Assembly: GCA_039182515.1 (NCBI GenBank)
Contig: JBCDCE010000001.1
Coordinates: 78,095 to 142,094 of the forward strand
Length of the DNA stretch: 64,000 nucleotides
From: JBCDCE01 sp039182515
Lineage (GTDB): Bacteria; Pseudomonadota; Alphaproteobacteria; Rhodobacterales; Rhodobacteraceae
Direction of reading: 5' to 3'
Part shown: in pieces, positions 18,136 to 27,380 of the stretch
Layout of the letters: every line of letters begins with the position of its first letter
Position numbering within the stretch: the first letter of the stretch is position 1
Translations under genes and position numbers: made by a program
Notes under the pieces: generated by a model
Database searches by the model: none
Told to the model about the DNA's origin: nothing
Seen by the model: only the letters and a program-made list of their open reading frames with translations

Positions 18136-19329
18136 ATGAAAATTGAAACCCACGCCGCTGCAGGCACCGATATTGATAGTGTTCGGCAATTATTGAGCCC
18201 ACTCACGGAACACACACCTGACTTTCTGGTTGTCTCTTGCAGCTCTGAGTTTGATCTTTTGGCCCTAAATGCCGCGCTGAGCGATTTGAGCGCGAAAGCG
18301 TTGCATGGCACCACCTCTTGTCTTGGTGTCATGACGAATGAAGGCATGGCCGGTCGCGAGGGAAATGGTATTGGGTACTTTGCTCTTTGGGACGAAGACG
18401 GTGCCTTTGGATCGGCTGGCGTTGGTTTTGATCAAACCGAGAACCATGCCGCATCAATGGCTGCCAGAAAGGCAACACAACTTGCTTTGTCACGGGCTGG
18501 GCGGCCAGGTGAAGCGCCGGACCTGATCTGGGTCTCCGCAAGCCCAGGCCAAGAAGAAGAGATCATACAAGGTATCGAAGCGGTCATCGGGGGGGGCATT
18601 CCGATTGTTGGAGGCAGCGCTGCTGACAATACCGTGTCGGGAGGATGGGCGATTTTCGGAGAAGACGGGATTCACACAAGCGGTGTGCAGATTAGTGTTC
18701 TTTTCCCATCGAAAAGCGTCGCCGCTGAGTTTCAAAGCGGATACGCGCCATCGGGTAAAACGGCGAAAGTCACACGCGCTGAAGGTCGCAGGCTTTATGA
18801 GCTTGATGGGCGTCCGGCGGGAGATGTCTATCAAGAGCTCTCTGGTTTGAAGTTTGAGGCATCAGGTGACGGCACGCCAACTGCGATACTCTCCCAAACG
18901 AGTTTTGATCCCTTGGGGGTCGAGATTGGTGGTGTGGCCAATATCCCTTATTATCTGTTGATGCACGCTGCCGCACTGAACAGCGATGGCTCAATCGATC
19001 TGTTTGCCAATGTCGCCGAAGGCACTGAGCTGCATGCGATGAGCGGCTCTACTCAGAGTTTAACGCAGCGCGCAGGCCGTGTGGCGGCTCAAACGCGGCG
19101 GCAAGCCGACACCACAGGCGCACCTGTTGCAGGCGCTTTGATGATCTATTGCGGTGGGTGCATGTTGTCGGTCACCGACCACATGGATCGCGTTGTTTCG
19201 GGGGTTAACGAAAGCCTGGATGGAGCGCCCTTCTTGGGGCTTTTCACCTTTGGCGAACAAGGCCATGTCCTCGATCAGAAAAATTCCCATGGGAACCTGA
19301 TGATTTCATGTGTTACGTTTTTCGCCTAA
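18136..19329 (+). CDS. FIST-domain sensor protein (NosP-like candidate)
   Basis: A 397-residue cytoplasmic protein with an N-terminal FIST domain (a motif like G-T-T-S-C-L-G-V-M-T-N-E-G around residues 55-70, and I-P-I-V-G-G-S-A-A-D-N) and a FIST_C domain near the end (C-G-G-C-M-L...G-L-F-T-F-G-E-Q-G). FIST proteins are ligand sensors; the characterised NosP group binds heme and nitric oxide and controls a histidine kinase encoded next to it. Fifteen bases downstream begins a hybrid kinase, then a LuxR-type regulator, the same kind of arrangement. Whether this protein binds heme cannot be decided here. Confidence 0.88.
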   Translation: MKIETHAAAGTDIDSVRQLLSPLTEHTPDFLVVSCSSEFDLLALNAALSDLSAKALHGTTSCLGVMTNEGMAGREGNGIGYFALWDEDGAFGSAGVGFDQTENHAASMAARKATQLALSRAGRPGEAPDLIWVSASPGQEEEIIQGIEAVIGGGIPIVGGSAADNTVSGGWAIFGEDGIHTSGVQISVLFPSKSVAAEFQSGYAPSGKTAKVTRAEGRRLYELDGRPAGDVYQELSGLKFEASGDGTPTAILSQTSFDPLGVEIGGVANIPYYLLMHAAALNSDGSIDLFANVAEGTELHAMSGSTQSLTQRAGRVAAQTRRQADTTGAPVAGALMIYCGGCMLSVTDHMDRVVSGVNESLDGAPFLGLFTFGEQGHVLDQKNSHGNLMISCVTFFA

Positions 19330-19344
19330 GGGCAGGGACTTTGC

Positions 19345-22161
19345 ATGGACAGCGTCGAAGACCTACGCGAAGCGCTTTTTGAGCTAAACCAACAGCGCAA
19401 TGCTGATTTGGAGCAATTGGCGCAATCCCAAGCGATCCTGGCTGGGCTTAAACGGATCTCGGCCGCCGAAACTCCAAGGGATGCCCTCGAAGCTCTTTTG
19501 ATTTCCGTGCGCGAAAGCACAGGCTGCGATGCTGCCGTTTTGCTGGAAGTCGGTGAGAACAAATGCGAGCGCATCGTTTCAACCGATCTCGAGCTTCAAA
19601 ATTTTAGCGGTATGGATCCCGCGTTTATAACCAAGCAAACGCGAAGGCTTGTGGATCTAAGTGCCGTTCGGGACTTTGTTGGGCCCACTTTGTCGGGTGG
19701 TCGGTATAAAGCCATGATCTCGACCCCCGTTCAAAGCGCGACAGGTGAAAGCCTGGTTCTACTTTGTTTGAGCTCCAATGCCTCAACCCTCACCAATTCT
19801 CACAAAAAGATTGCAGAGCAGCTTGTGGCTTTGGCAACTCAAACCCTTGCTGCGAAAAAACTCACGGACGAAAACGCGCTTTTGGCAGAGGTTTTGAACC
19901 GCTCCTCTGCGAGTTTTTCAATCGCAGATGCGGGCGATCCCGATTGCGCGTTGATCTATGTGAACGACGCTTTCGAAGCTCTTACAGGGTACAGCCGAGA
20001 AGAGGCTTTGGGACAGAACTGCCGGTTTCTCAGCGCGGAAGATCCCGATAGCCCCGTGCGACGCGATATTCGCCAAACCGTAGCAGACCGTGCAGTTGGG
20101 GAATTTGAGGTACGCAACAAAAGGAAGTCTGGCGAGATTTTTTGGAATAATTTGACCATCTTTCCGGTGGAAGCTGACAATCGCACATATGTAGTTGCAA
20201 CCCAATGGGATCTGACCTCTCGCATCAACGCGGAAGCGGAGCGAGATCTGGCGCGCCAGCAGCTCATTTCCGCCCTTGCGAGCGTCAAAGAAGGGATCAT
20301 CTTGCTGGATGCAGAAGACCGCGTGGTTTTCGCAAACCGGCAATATTTGTTGTTTCATGGGCTGGGCACAGAAAAGCTCGCGCGCGGCGAGGCCTTTGTC
20401 ACAGCTTGGCAAAAGACTTTGATCGCCTGCGGCCATGCTCCATTGGAGGCAAAAGAGAGCGCCTTAGCCAAGTTATCAGAGCTTAAGGCAAGTGCCGGTC
20501 AGGTGGAAAAAACCCTGTCCAACGGTTTTCAGGTCTTGGAGACAAATTCTCCGACCTCCGCGGGGGGCACGGTAGGTGTTCTAAGCGATGTCACAGCTTT
20601 AAAAGTTGCTCAACAACAGCTCTCTGATCGTGTGGTTGCAATCGACAATGTGCAAGATGGGATTGCGATTACAGATATCGCGGGGCGCATCGTCTATGCA
20701 AACCCGGGCCACACCAAACTTTTTGGGTATGACAATCCGCGCCAATTGCTCGGCAAAAAGTGGTCGCTTCTGTATCATACCGAGCAGATGGGCTTTATCG
20801 AGGATACGGCGATCCCGGCAATGCTCGACACAGGGCAATGGCGCGGGGATGTCATGGGGCAACGCAAAGACGGCACGCCCATTGCCCATGAAGTAACCCT
20901 GACCCAACTTCCAGACACCGGATTGATCTGCGTCACGCGAGATGTCTCAGAGCGGCTTCAGAATGAAGCTGAGCGCTTAAGTCTGCGCGAACAACTCAAT
21001 TCGGCACAAAGACAAGAAGCGATTGGGCAAATGGCAGCCGGATTGGCGCATGACTTTAACAACTGCCTATCCGTCGTTTCTGGCTCTGCGGCGCTTTTGA
21101 AAGACACCGAAGCTCCCGCAGAACGTAGTGTTCACACCCAACGTATCATCGACGCGAGCGAAAAGGCCGCTGAACTGACCGGGCGGCTCCTGCGATTTGG
21201 ATCTCGCAACTCTCAACGCAAACGGCTTGATATGCGCGAGCCAATGCAATCAGCCTATGAGCTTGTGAAATCTAGTGTTGGGGCCAATATCGATCTCAAA
21301 ATGGCTTTGCCCTCTGGGTCCGTCTTTTGTGAGATTGATCCAACGGATGTTTTGCAAGTTGTTATGAACCTCGTCATCAACGCGAGGGATGCAATTGGTC
21401 GGTCAGCGGGAACCATTCGCATTGATCTGGAGACTGTGCCTGGATCGCGTCTGGTCGATCGCGACGTTTTTGGAGAGCTCGCATCTGACCAAGACTACGT
21501 TGCCCTTTATGTGGAGGACACCGGAGGCGGTATCGCGCCAGAAACGCTCGACAAGATTTTCGAAGCCTATGTCACGACAAAATCAGATGCGGGTGGAACC
21601 GGGCTGGGTTTGTCGGTCGTGCGCAGCCTCGTGCTCGCAAATAGCGGCGGCATCGAGCTTTCCTCCCAATTGGGTGTGGGCACACGCTTTTCGATTTATT
21701 GGCCACTGGGGTCGGCAGAGAAGCCAGAAACAGACCAGCCAACCCCTAGTGTTTCGGAGAAAGACTTGACGGGCACAAAGGCGATTATCGTCGATGACGA
21801 CATACAAGTGGCCGAGACAATTGCCACGACGCTTGAGCGAGCGGGCTGCGAAACGATTGTGTGTGAGGATCCAAATGACGCCCTAATGGTGGTTGAAGAA
21901 GATCCGAACTACTGGGACATCGTTATCACAGACTATGACATGCCGGACATGACCGGAGCGATTTTGGCTGAAAAACTCCGTATGATCGCCGAAAACCTGC
22001 CTATAATACTTTGTACAGCATTGCCGGTATACATGGGCAGAGAACGTGAAGGCTCAAAGCTCTTCAATGCGCGACTGTCAAAACCAATTGTGCCGGGCAC
22101 CTTGGTTTCGCAAATCTGGCAAACGCTTAAGGACCAAAACGATGAAAATTCTCCTGGCTGA
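19345..22161 (+). CDS. Hybrid sensor histidine kinase with GAF/PAS domains and receiver
   Basis: A 938-residue protein with no membrane segment. In order: a short coiled coil, a GAF-like domain (about 30-170), three PAS-type domains (about 185-305, 310-420 and 430-545), a phosphoacceptor domain with G-L-A-H569-D-F-N-N, an ATPase domain (N-L-V-I-N-A-R-D-A, D-T-G-G-G-I and G-T-G-L-G-L) and a C-terminal receiver domain with phosphoacceptor D863 in I-T-D-Y-D-M-P. Its 3' end overlaps the LuxR regulator gene by 20 bases. It probably takes input from the FIST protein and passes phosphate through its own receiver and/or to the adjacent regulator. Confidence 0.93.
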   Translation: MDSVEDLREALFELNQQRNADLEQLAQSQAILAGLKRISAAETPRDALEALLISVRESTGCDAAVLLEVGENKCERIVSTDLELQNFSGMDPAFITKQTRRLVDLSAVRDFVGPTLSGGRYKAMISTPVQSATGESLVLLCLSSNASTLTNSHKKIAEQLVALATQTLAAKKLTDENALLAEVLNRSSASFSIADAGDPDCALIYVNDAFEALTGYSREEALGQNCRFLSAEDPDSPVRRDIRQTVADRAVGEFEVRNKRKSGEIFWNNLTIFPVEADNRTYVVATQWDLTSRINAEAERDLARQQLISALASVKEGIILLDAEDRVVFANRQYLLFHGLGTEKLARGEAFVTAWQKTLIACGHAPLEAKESALAKLSELKASAGQVEKTLSNGFQVLETNSPTSAGGTVGVLSDVTALKVAQQQLSDRVVAIDNVQDGIAITDIAGRIVYANPGHTKLFGYDNPRQLLGKKWSLLYHTEQMGFIEDTAIPAMLDTGQWRGDVMGQRKDGTPIAHEVTLTQLPDTGLICVTRDVSERLQNEAERLSLREQLNSAQRQEAIGQMAAGLAHDFNNCLSVVSGSAALLKDTEAPAERSVHTQRIIDASEKAAELTGRLLRFGSRNSQRKRLDMREPMQSAYELVKSSVGANIDLKMALPSGSVFCEIDPTDVLQVVMNLVINARDAIGRSAGTIRIDLETVPGSRLVDRDVFGELASDQDYVALYVEDTGGGIAPETLDKIFEAYVTTKSDAGGTGLGLSVVRSLVLANSGGIELSSQLGVGTRFSIYWPLGSAEKPETDQPTPSVSEKDLTGTKAIIVDDDIQVAETIATTLERAGCETIVCEDPNDALMVVEEDPNYWDIVITDYDMPDMTGAILAEKLRMIAENLPIILCTALPVYMGREREGSKLFNARLSKPIVPGTLVSQIWQTLKDQNDENSPG

Positions 22162-22753
22162 TGATCATGACCTTGTCCGAGATATGCTCGTAGCGTTTTT
22201 CGAGCGCGAACCGGATTTCGAAGTTGTGCCAACGAGTGATTTTGACTCTGCGGAAAAAGCGATCAAAACCGACGGTCCCTTCAATCTCATTTTACTCGAT
22301 TACAACATGCCGGGTATGGCGGGACTGCGCGGGTTGGAAAAAGCACTGGCTTTGGTTGACGATATTCCCGTAGCTTTGATCTCAGGAACGGCAGACGTTT
22401 CTATTGCGAACAAAGCCATGGAACTGGGTGCGATCGGGTTCTTGCCCAAAACGATGGCTGCTAAGTCTTTGTCGAATGCGGTCAAACTCATGGCTGCAGG
22501 TGAGAAGTTTGTGCCAGTTGACTTTTTGTCGAGCGCCAATGTTCAGCGTAATCCTTTGGCCGAAAAACTGACCCCGCGCGAGATGCAGGTTTTGGTTGGG
22601 CTGTCGAAGGGCTTGTCCAACAAAGAAGTGGCGCGTGAAACGGATCTCCAAGAGGTCACGATCAAACTGCACGTCAAGACGCTGTGTCGAAAGCTGGAAG
22701 CGCGCAACCGCACGCATGCTGCTATGATCGCGAAAGACGCCGGTCTCGTGTAA
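22142..22753 (+). CDS. LuxR/NarL family response regulator
   Basis: A 203-residue two-domain regulator: a receiver (M-K-I-L-L-A-D-D-H-D start, phosphoacceptor D53 in L-L-D-Y-N-M-P) and a C-terminal LuxR-type helix-turn-helix (L-T-P-R-E-M-Q-V-L...S-N-K-E-V-A). The ATG at 22142 is chosen because the receiver begins there; upstream codons belong to the kinase gene in another frame. The overlap implies coupled translation and a dedicated pair. The cassette resembles the Pseudomonas NosP-NahK (ErcS')-AgmR (ErbR) neighbourhood in domain content. Confidence 0.93.
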   Translation: MKILLADDHDLVRDMLVAFFEREPDFEVVPTSDFDSAEKAIKTDGPFNLILLDYNMPGMAGLRGLEKALALVDDIPVALISGTADVSIANKAMELGAIGFLPKTMAAKSLSNAVKLMAAGEKFVPVDFLSSANVQRNPLAEKLTPREMQVLVGLSKGLSNKEVARETDLQEVTIKLHVKTLCRKLEARNRTHAAMIAKDAGLV

Positions 22754-22880
22754 ACGCTATCCTTTTGGATACCAGAACTTCCAAAATTTCAGCTTGGCCC
22801 TCCTTTCGAAAGCACGACAGCATCCCCTCAGCCGCATAGATTAGCTTCAGTTCAAACGTTCCTTCGTTGTGGAGTTCACT

Positions 22881-23447
22881 ATGCCCCGTCGGTCTCGCCG
22901 TTCTAAGCGACTAAAGCGCCTTGTTGCCATCAACTACACGTTGCTTCTAGCCGCGGTCTTGGTGTCCACGCTCACCGTTTTGGTGGCCAAACGCCCGGCC
23001 TCGCTCGACTCACAAGTGGGATTGGAAGCGCGCGAAATGGAAAAGCGGAGCCTCCAACAAGAGGTAGATCAAAAGTACGCAGATCTCTTGCGCAAAGCAA
23101 AGGCCGCAATCGACGAGAAGGATCACGCGCTGCGGGAGCTGCGCCGGGAAATCGACACAGGCTATGTTGTTGCAAAAGACATTGAAGTCACCGACAGCAG
23201 CAAAGCGCTTTGGCTGGCCGAACCAAATCTCATGCTGGGTGTGCAAGCTTTGGCGGGTGGCCGGATCAAGGTGAACTTTGCAAACCGCAGCCCCTCGATC
23301 TCTGTCGGAGAGCGCATCGACTTTTTGTTCGAAGGCCGAGCCTGCTCCTTGATGTTGAAATCCAGCGTCTACGGAAAAGCGGTCTTTCGCTTCTCGTGCT
23401 CGTCATCAACCACATTGGCATCCGCCAGTTTTCAAAAAACCTTCTAG
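22881..23447 (+). CDS. Hypothetical small membrane-anchored coiled-coil protein
   Basis: A 188-residue protein of unrecognised family. The N-terminus is very basic (R-R-S-R-R-S-K-R-L-K-R) and precedes a single hydrophobic helix (about residues 17-38). A charged heptad-rich stretch (about 45-95) looks like a coiled coil, followed by a small mixed domain with two cysteines. GGAG sits six bases before the ATG at 22881. The topology suggests a cytoplasmic N-terminus and a periplasmic coiled coil. It follows the signalling cassette by about 130 bases with no clear terminator between, but a functional link is only a guess. Confidence 0.65.
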   Translation: MPRRSRRSKRLKRLVAINYTLLLAAVLVSTLTVLVAKRPASLDSQVGLEAREMEKRSLQQEVDQKYADLLRKAKAAIDEKDHALRELRREIDTGYVVAKDIEVTDSSKALWLAEPNLMLGVQALAGGRIKVNFANRSPSISVGERIDFLFEGRACSLMLKSSVYGKAVFRFSCSSSTTLASASFQKTF

Positions 23448-23508
23448 AGCGCCAGGGTACGGCATCCTCTAGACCAGCACAGGAGACAAACCCACAGATC
23501 TAAGCCCT

Positions 23509-23648
23509 CGCCAATCGTCTGCCCTCCAGGAACTGATTGGCGCAAAAAGCCTCGTCGTGCCTCACAGGCGCCTTCATAGCGACGAGCACTTGATCGCACA
23601 CGGATCACCAAACACCCTTTCGCGCCTCCGAAAGGGTGTTTTGCTTTT
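23509..23648 (+). ncRNA. Candidate structured small RNA (three hairpins plus terminator)
   Basis: Three successive hairpins occur in a gene-free stretch: CGCCAATC/GATTGGCG (23509-23516 with 23535-23542, loop containing GCCCTCC), CTCGTCG/CGACGAG (23551-23557 with 23580-23586, enclosing GCCT/AGGC), and a 12-bp terminator stem. The C-rich loop resembles the anti-Shine-Dalgarno loops of some alphaproteobacterial small RNAs. It could instead be the 3' untranslated region of the preceding gene. No promoter was fixed. Confidence 0.45.
23611..23648 (+). terminator. Strong rho-independent terminator
   Basis: A perfect 12-bp stem AACACCCTTTCG/CGAAAGGGTGTT (23611-23622 with 23629-23640, 6-base loop) is followed by TTGCTTTT. 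It ends either the candidate small RNA or the 22881-23447 transcript and insulates the ThDP-enzyme gene downstream. Confidence 0.85.
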
Positions 23649-23798
23649 AAAAGCTTGGAAAAAATGGATCAGCCAGCGCGCCAAAGCGCTTGGCGGCATA
23701 CGCAGAACGAAAGCCGAAATTCAAAAAACGGCGATATCGCTTCGGGGCCAATAGTTCGATAGGCTCCTCGCGAGATCCTACAAAACAGGGTGATATCC

Positions 23799-25409
23799 AT
23801 GAAAACCTATGAAGCGCTTGCACAGGCTTTTCTATCCGAAGGCGTGGAGACCTGTTTTGCTCTGCTGGGCGACGCCAACATGCATTGGGCAAATGCGCTC
23901 TCCGAGAAAGCCCATATGATCTACATGCGGCACGAGCATTGTGCAGTTGCTGCGGCGTCTGCCTTTACTCGGATTACAGGCGAGGTCGGAGTGGCGACAG
24001 TCACCTGTGGTCCAGGGCTGACCCAGATCACCACGGCTTTACCAGCTGCCGCACGCGCGGGCTTGCCCCTTGTGATATTTGCAGGCGAGGCACCTCTTTC
24101 CAAAGCTTGGTACAACCAAGCCATTGAACAACGTCCTTTCGTAGAAGCCTGCGGAGCGGTCTATATGGCCTTGCACCACCCCGCTCAGATGCTCAACGGT
24201 ATACAAAGCGCCTTTCGGACTGCGCGCGATAGGCGCGTGCCGGTGGTTCTCGGTGTTCCCTTCGATCTTCAAGAGCAGCTCTGGTCAGGATCAGAACAAA
24301 TGCCGCCAGCTGAAGATCCGGTCTCGCATGTGCAGATACCCAATCCAAATTCTGTGTCTGAGACCGCAGAGTTAATTAATGCTGCAGAACGGGTGGTGCT
24401 TCTGGCTGGGCTCGGCGCGCGCAACGCCGCATCTGAATGTGTCCAGCTGGGCGACCGCATCGGTGCGCTCTTGGCGACAACTTTGCCAGCGCGTGGCTTG
24501 TTTTGTGATCATGACTTTGAGATCGGCATCGCGGGCGGCTTTTCGCCAGAACCGGCACGAGACATCTTGTGCGACGCAGATCTTGTTTTGGCGATTGGTG
24601 CGAGTTTATCTCGCCATACCTTGGATGGCGGCAAGCTCTTTCCAAAGGCTAAAATCATTCAGATGGATATTGCGCCAAGCGGCTTTCACCAAGGTGCTCG
24701 CACAGCTCACCATCTCATGCCAAGCGATGCGGCGCTGGGCGCAAAAGCCCTCCTTGAGAAGATGACGCCCAAAACTGGTTGGCGGTCACAGGAGATGCGC
24801 ACCAAGCTTGCTGCATTCAAAGACCCGGAAATCAAAGAGAGCGCTGCACCTCATGAGCCTGCAAACGCCATCGCCGCTCTCGATGCCGTGCTTCCCAAAG
24901 ACTGGCTCTGCGTCAACAGCTCTGGGCACAGCTCTTATTTCTCAGCCTCTATGTTCGGGCGCTCTGCTGACAACTTCCTAACGATCCGAGAATTTGGCGC
25001 GATTGGAAACGGGATCAGCTACGCGATTGGCGCGGCAATCGCGCGGCCCGATGCTCGTGTGGTGCTCTTCGATGGAGACGGTTCGCTTTTGATGCACGTG
25101 CAAGAGCTCGAAACCATCCGCCGCTATAATCTCAACATTCTCATCTGCGTGCTCAACGATGCCGCCTATGGATCCGAAATTCACAAACTCAAAGCCGACG
25201 GACTGAGCCTCGAAGGCTCGGTCTTTCAAGAAACGGATTTTGCGCGTCTGGCAAAAGGCTTTGGCTTGGCGGGCCGTCGGATTGGGGCACTCAGTCAACT
25301 CTCGGAAGACCTGGAGAGCTTGAGCGGACCAACGGTGTGGGACATTCCCATTGATCCGGACGTTGCTTCACCTCAGATCAAACGCGTGCATGCAGAGAAA
25401 TCGAAATAA
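23799..25409 (+). CDS. Thiamine diphosphate-dependent enzyme (acetolactate synthase-like family)
   Basis: A 536-residue enzyme with the three-domain ThDP layout. The N-terminal domain has the cofactor-activating glutamate in R-H-E-H-C-A, then a central domain, then a C-terminal ThDP-binding motif G-D-G-S-L-L...V-L-N-D-A. The ATG at 23799 follows AGGGTG; a GTG at 23790 is the alternative. It is not a standard IlvB: no small subunit gene is adjacent, and the FAD-type binding stretches of acetolactate synthase are not obvious. Likely roles are a 2-oxoacid decarboxylase or carboligase, such as a sulfopyruvate- or benzoylformate-decarboxylase-like enzyme. It converges with the citryl-CoA-lyase-like gene. 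Confidence 0.85.
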   Translation: MKTYEALAQAFLSEGVETCFALLGDANMHWANALSEKAHMIYMRHEHCAVAAASAFTRITGEVGVATVTCGPGLTQITTALPAAARAGLPLVIFAGEAPLSKAWYNQAIEQRPFVEACGAVYMALHHPAQMLNGIQSAFRTARDRRVPVVLGVPFDLQEQLWSGSEQMPPAEDPVSHVQIPNPNSVSETAELINAAERVVLLAGLGARNAASECVQLGDRIGALLATTLPARGLFCDHDFEIGIAGGFSPEPARDILCDADLVLAIGASLSRHTLDGGKLFPKAKIIQMDIAPSGFHQGARTAHHLMPSDAALGAKALLEKMTPKTGWRSQEMRTKLAAFKDPEIKESAAPHEPANAIAALDAVLPKDWLCVNSSGHSSYFSASMFGRSADNFLTIREFGAIGNGISYAIGAAIARPDARVVLFDGDGSLLMHVQELETIRRYNLNILICVLNDAAYGSEIHKLKADGLSLEGSVFQETDFARLAKGFGLAGRRIGALSQLSEDLESLSGPTVWDIPIDPDVASPQIKRVHAEKSK

Positions 25410-25422
25410 CGCATTTTAGGCC

Positions 25423-26190
25423 CTAAACGCCCGTATACCGCCAACGATACCCAGGGGGCGTCGGCCCTTTGTTGCGCTCACCTTTTTGGCTCTGCTCCCA
25501 GGCATGGGCCAAAATGCCCACAGAGCGCGACAGGCAAAAGAGACCACGTGCCAAGGGGGCTTCAAACCCAAGCTCTGCAAAGATCATGGCTGTGGCCCCG
25601 TCGATATTCATCGGAATAGGTAGGCCTTTTTGGGCTTTGAGCACTTGCTCTATTTCTTCCCCAATGTCCGCGAACTGTCCCGAAACAAAGTCTGCGTCCT
25701 GCGCCTCGCGCACAAGCGCCATCAAGCGTGGGGCGCGGGGATCTCCGTCTTTATGAAACCGGTGCCCAAAGCCCGGGATGATCTTGCCGTGTTGCTCTCG
25801 CCAGGCCTCTAGGGCTGTTTCAACTCCCACGACTGCGGCGAGGTGATAAAGCTCAACCGCTTGCTCGCCCGCACCGCCATGCACATCACCCAGCATATTG
25901 ACCGCGCTAGCCATGGCGTTTTGCAAGCCCACGCCACAGGTGATGGCCATACGAGCTGTCGCAATTGACGGGGCTTGGGGGCCATGATCCACCGCAGCTA
26001 CAAGAGCGCTCTCCAACAGTTTGGCTTGGCCGTCACTTGGAAGATCGCCGCGCAGCATCAGCCAAATCATTTGCGGAAAGCTGACCGCGCCGATGAGGTC
26101 CTGAATGGCATGTCCTCGAAAATCGATCCGGCCAGGCTCCATGTCGATGATCGCGGTTTCCCACCAGTCTGCAACGTCCGCTTCATTCAT
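25423..26190 (-). CDS. Citryl-CoA lyase / citrate synthase superfamily protein
   Basis: A 255-residue short member of the citrate synthase superfamily. The expected catalytic residues are visible: His in D-V-H-G-G-A-G-E, His in G-F-G-H-R-F-H-K-D-G-D-P-R-A, and Asp in N-I-D-G-A-T. Its size is that of the stand-alone citryl-CoA-lyase-like domain, far shorter than full citrate synthase (about 430). The ATG at 26190 overlaps the stop of the CoA-transferase (ATGA) and has AGAGGA upstream. The preceding CoA-transferase and TTT transporter suggest it cleaves a citryl-CoA-type thioester to acetyl-CoA (or another acyl-CoA) and an oxoacid. Confidence 0.87.
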   Translation of the reverse strand: MNEADVADWWETAIIDMEPGRIDFRGHAIQDLIGAVSFPQMIWLMLRGDLPSDGQAKLLESALVAAVDHGPQAPSIATARMAITCGVGLQNAMASAVNMLGDVHGGAGEQAVELYHLAAVVGVETALEAWREQHGKIIPGFGHRFHKDGDPRAPRLMALVREAQDADFVSGQFADIGEEIEQVLKAQKGLPIPMNIDGATAMIFAELGFEAPLARGLFCLSRSVGILAHAWEQSQKGERNKGPTPPGYRWRYTGV

Positions 26191-27380
26191 ATCACGCCGT
26201 CCTCTTTCAGAGCCGCAAGGTCTTCGTGTGAGACGCCCAGCTCTTGCCAAATCATCTGATTGTCTTGTCCAAGTTGGGGTGGGGGCGCCTCGACACTGGG
26301 CGCTTTGCCATCGAGCTTAGTACCGGTGGTGACCGCTTTGATATCGCGCTCAACACCAGGCACGTTTTCAAACTCAGCCAAAAAGCCACGCTCTGCGATT
26401 TGGGGGGCCTTCAAAACCTCACCAACAGTGAGCACCACACCCGCAGGCACGCCAATGGCGTTGAGCTCATCTGCCCACTCCTGCGCAGGCCTCGTTCGGA
26501 GCATCTCTTCCAATTCAGCGCGCAAAGCATAGCGATTGCGCTTCCGGTCTTCGCGGGTTTTGTACTCCGGTCTATCTCTCAGTGCGTCCAGCTCGAGGTG
26601 GCGCGTGAGCAGAGCCCATTGCTCGTCTTTGTTGGCAGCAATATTGAGAAGACCCGTTGCTGTTTCAAATGCACCGGACGGTGCGGAGGTCCAATTCTCA
26701 TTGCCGCGCGGCTCTGGAGTTTGGCCCGCAATTAAATGGTTAGAGACCACCCAGCCCATTGTGGCGATAACCGACTCGAGCATCGACACATCAATGAAGC
26801 TGCCTCTGGGGCGGGCATTGAGGGCGGCTGAAATGGCAAAGGCGGCGGTCATCCCGCCAATGGTGTCGGCCAAAGGATAGCCCGCGCGCAGAGGCCCGGT
26901 TTCAGCGTCTCCCGTGATCGACATCACGCCGCTCGTGCCTTGGATGATTTGATCGTAAGCTGGGCGGTCCACCCAAGGGCCGTCTTGGCCAAAGCCAGAA
27001 ATCGCGCAGTAGATCAGCTCAGGCTTCACGTCTTTCAAAACGTCGTAATCGAGGTCCAAACGCTTCATAACGCCGGGCCGAAAGTTCTCTACGAGCACGT
27101 CCGCGGAGGCGACCAAGCGCTTTAAAAGCGCTTTGCCTTTCTCAGATTTAAGATTGAGCGTGACAGATTTCTTACCAGCGTTTTGCGCTAGAAAGGAAAC
27201 ACCCATTCCTGTCTTATTAAGCTCCGGATCCGCACCCAGTTGCCGCGCGAGATCGCCTCTGCCCGGCGCTTCGACCTTGATGACCTCCGCACCAAAATGC
27301 ACCAATTGGTGGCAACAAAACGGGCCCGCTAAGACATTCGTCAGGTCTAAGACGCGGATGCCGTCCAGCGGTTTAGTCAC
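26187..27380 (-). CDS. CaiB/BaiF family (class III) CoA-transferase
   Basis: A 397-residue class III CoA-transferase: P-L-D-G-I-R-V-L-D-L-T-N-V-L-A-G-P at the start and the catalytic aspartate in P-L-A-D172-T-I-G-G. The GTG at 27380 is chosen because AAGGTG lies upstream and the protein then begins as relatives do; a GTG at 27392 is possible. It overlaps tctA upstream and the lyase gene downstream. It probably makes the CoA ester of the acid delivered by this TTT transporter, which the next enzyme then cleaves. Confidence 0.92.
   Translation of the reverse strand: MTKPLDGIRVLDLTNVLAGPFCCHQLVHFGAEVIKVEAPGRGDLARQLGADPELNKTGMGVSFLAQNAGKKSVTLNLKSEKGKALLKRLVASADVLVENFRPGVMKRLDLDYDVLKDVKPELIYCAISGFGQDGPWVDRPAYDQIIQGTSGVMSITGDAETGPLRAGYPLADTIGGMTAAFAISAALNARPRGSFIDVSMLESVIATMGWVVSNHLIAGQTPEPRGNENWTSAPSGAFETATGLLNIAANKDEQWALLTRHLELDALRDRPEYKTREDRKRNRYALRAELEEMLRTRPAQEWADELNAIGVPAGVVLTVGEVLKAPQIAERGFLAEFENVPGVERDIKAVTTGTKLDGKAPSVEAPPPQLGQDNQMIWQELGVSHEDLAALKEDGVI

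Noticed and set aside
23557..23754. Plus-strand frame of 65 codons
   Set aside because: It passes through the terminator hairpin and has no ribosome-binding site; the RNA structures explain the region better.
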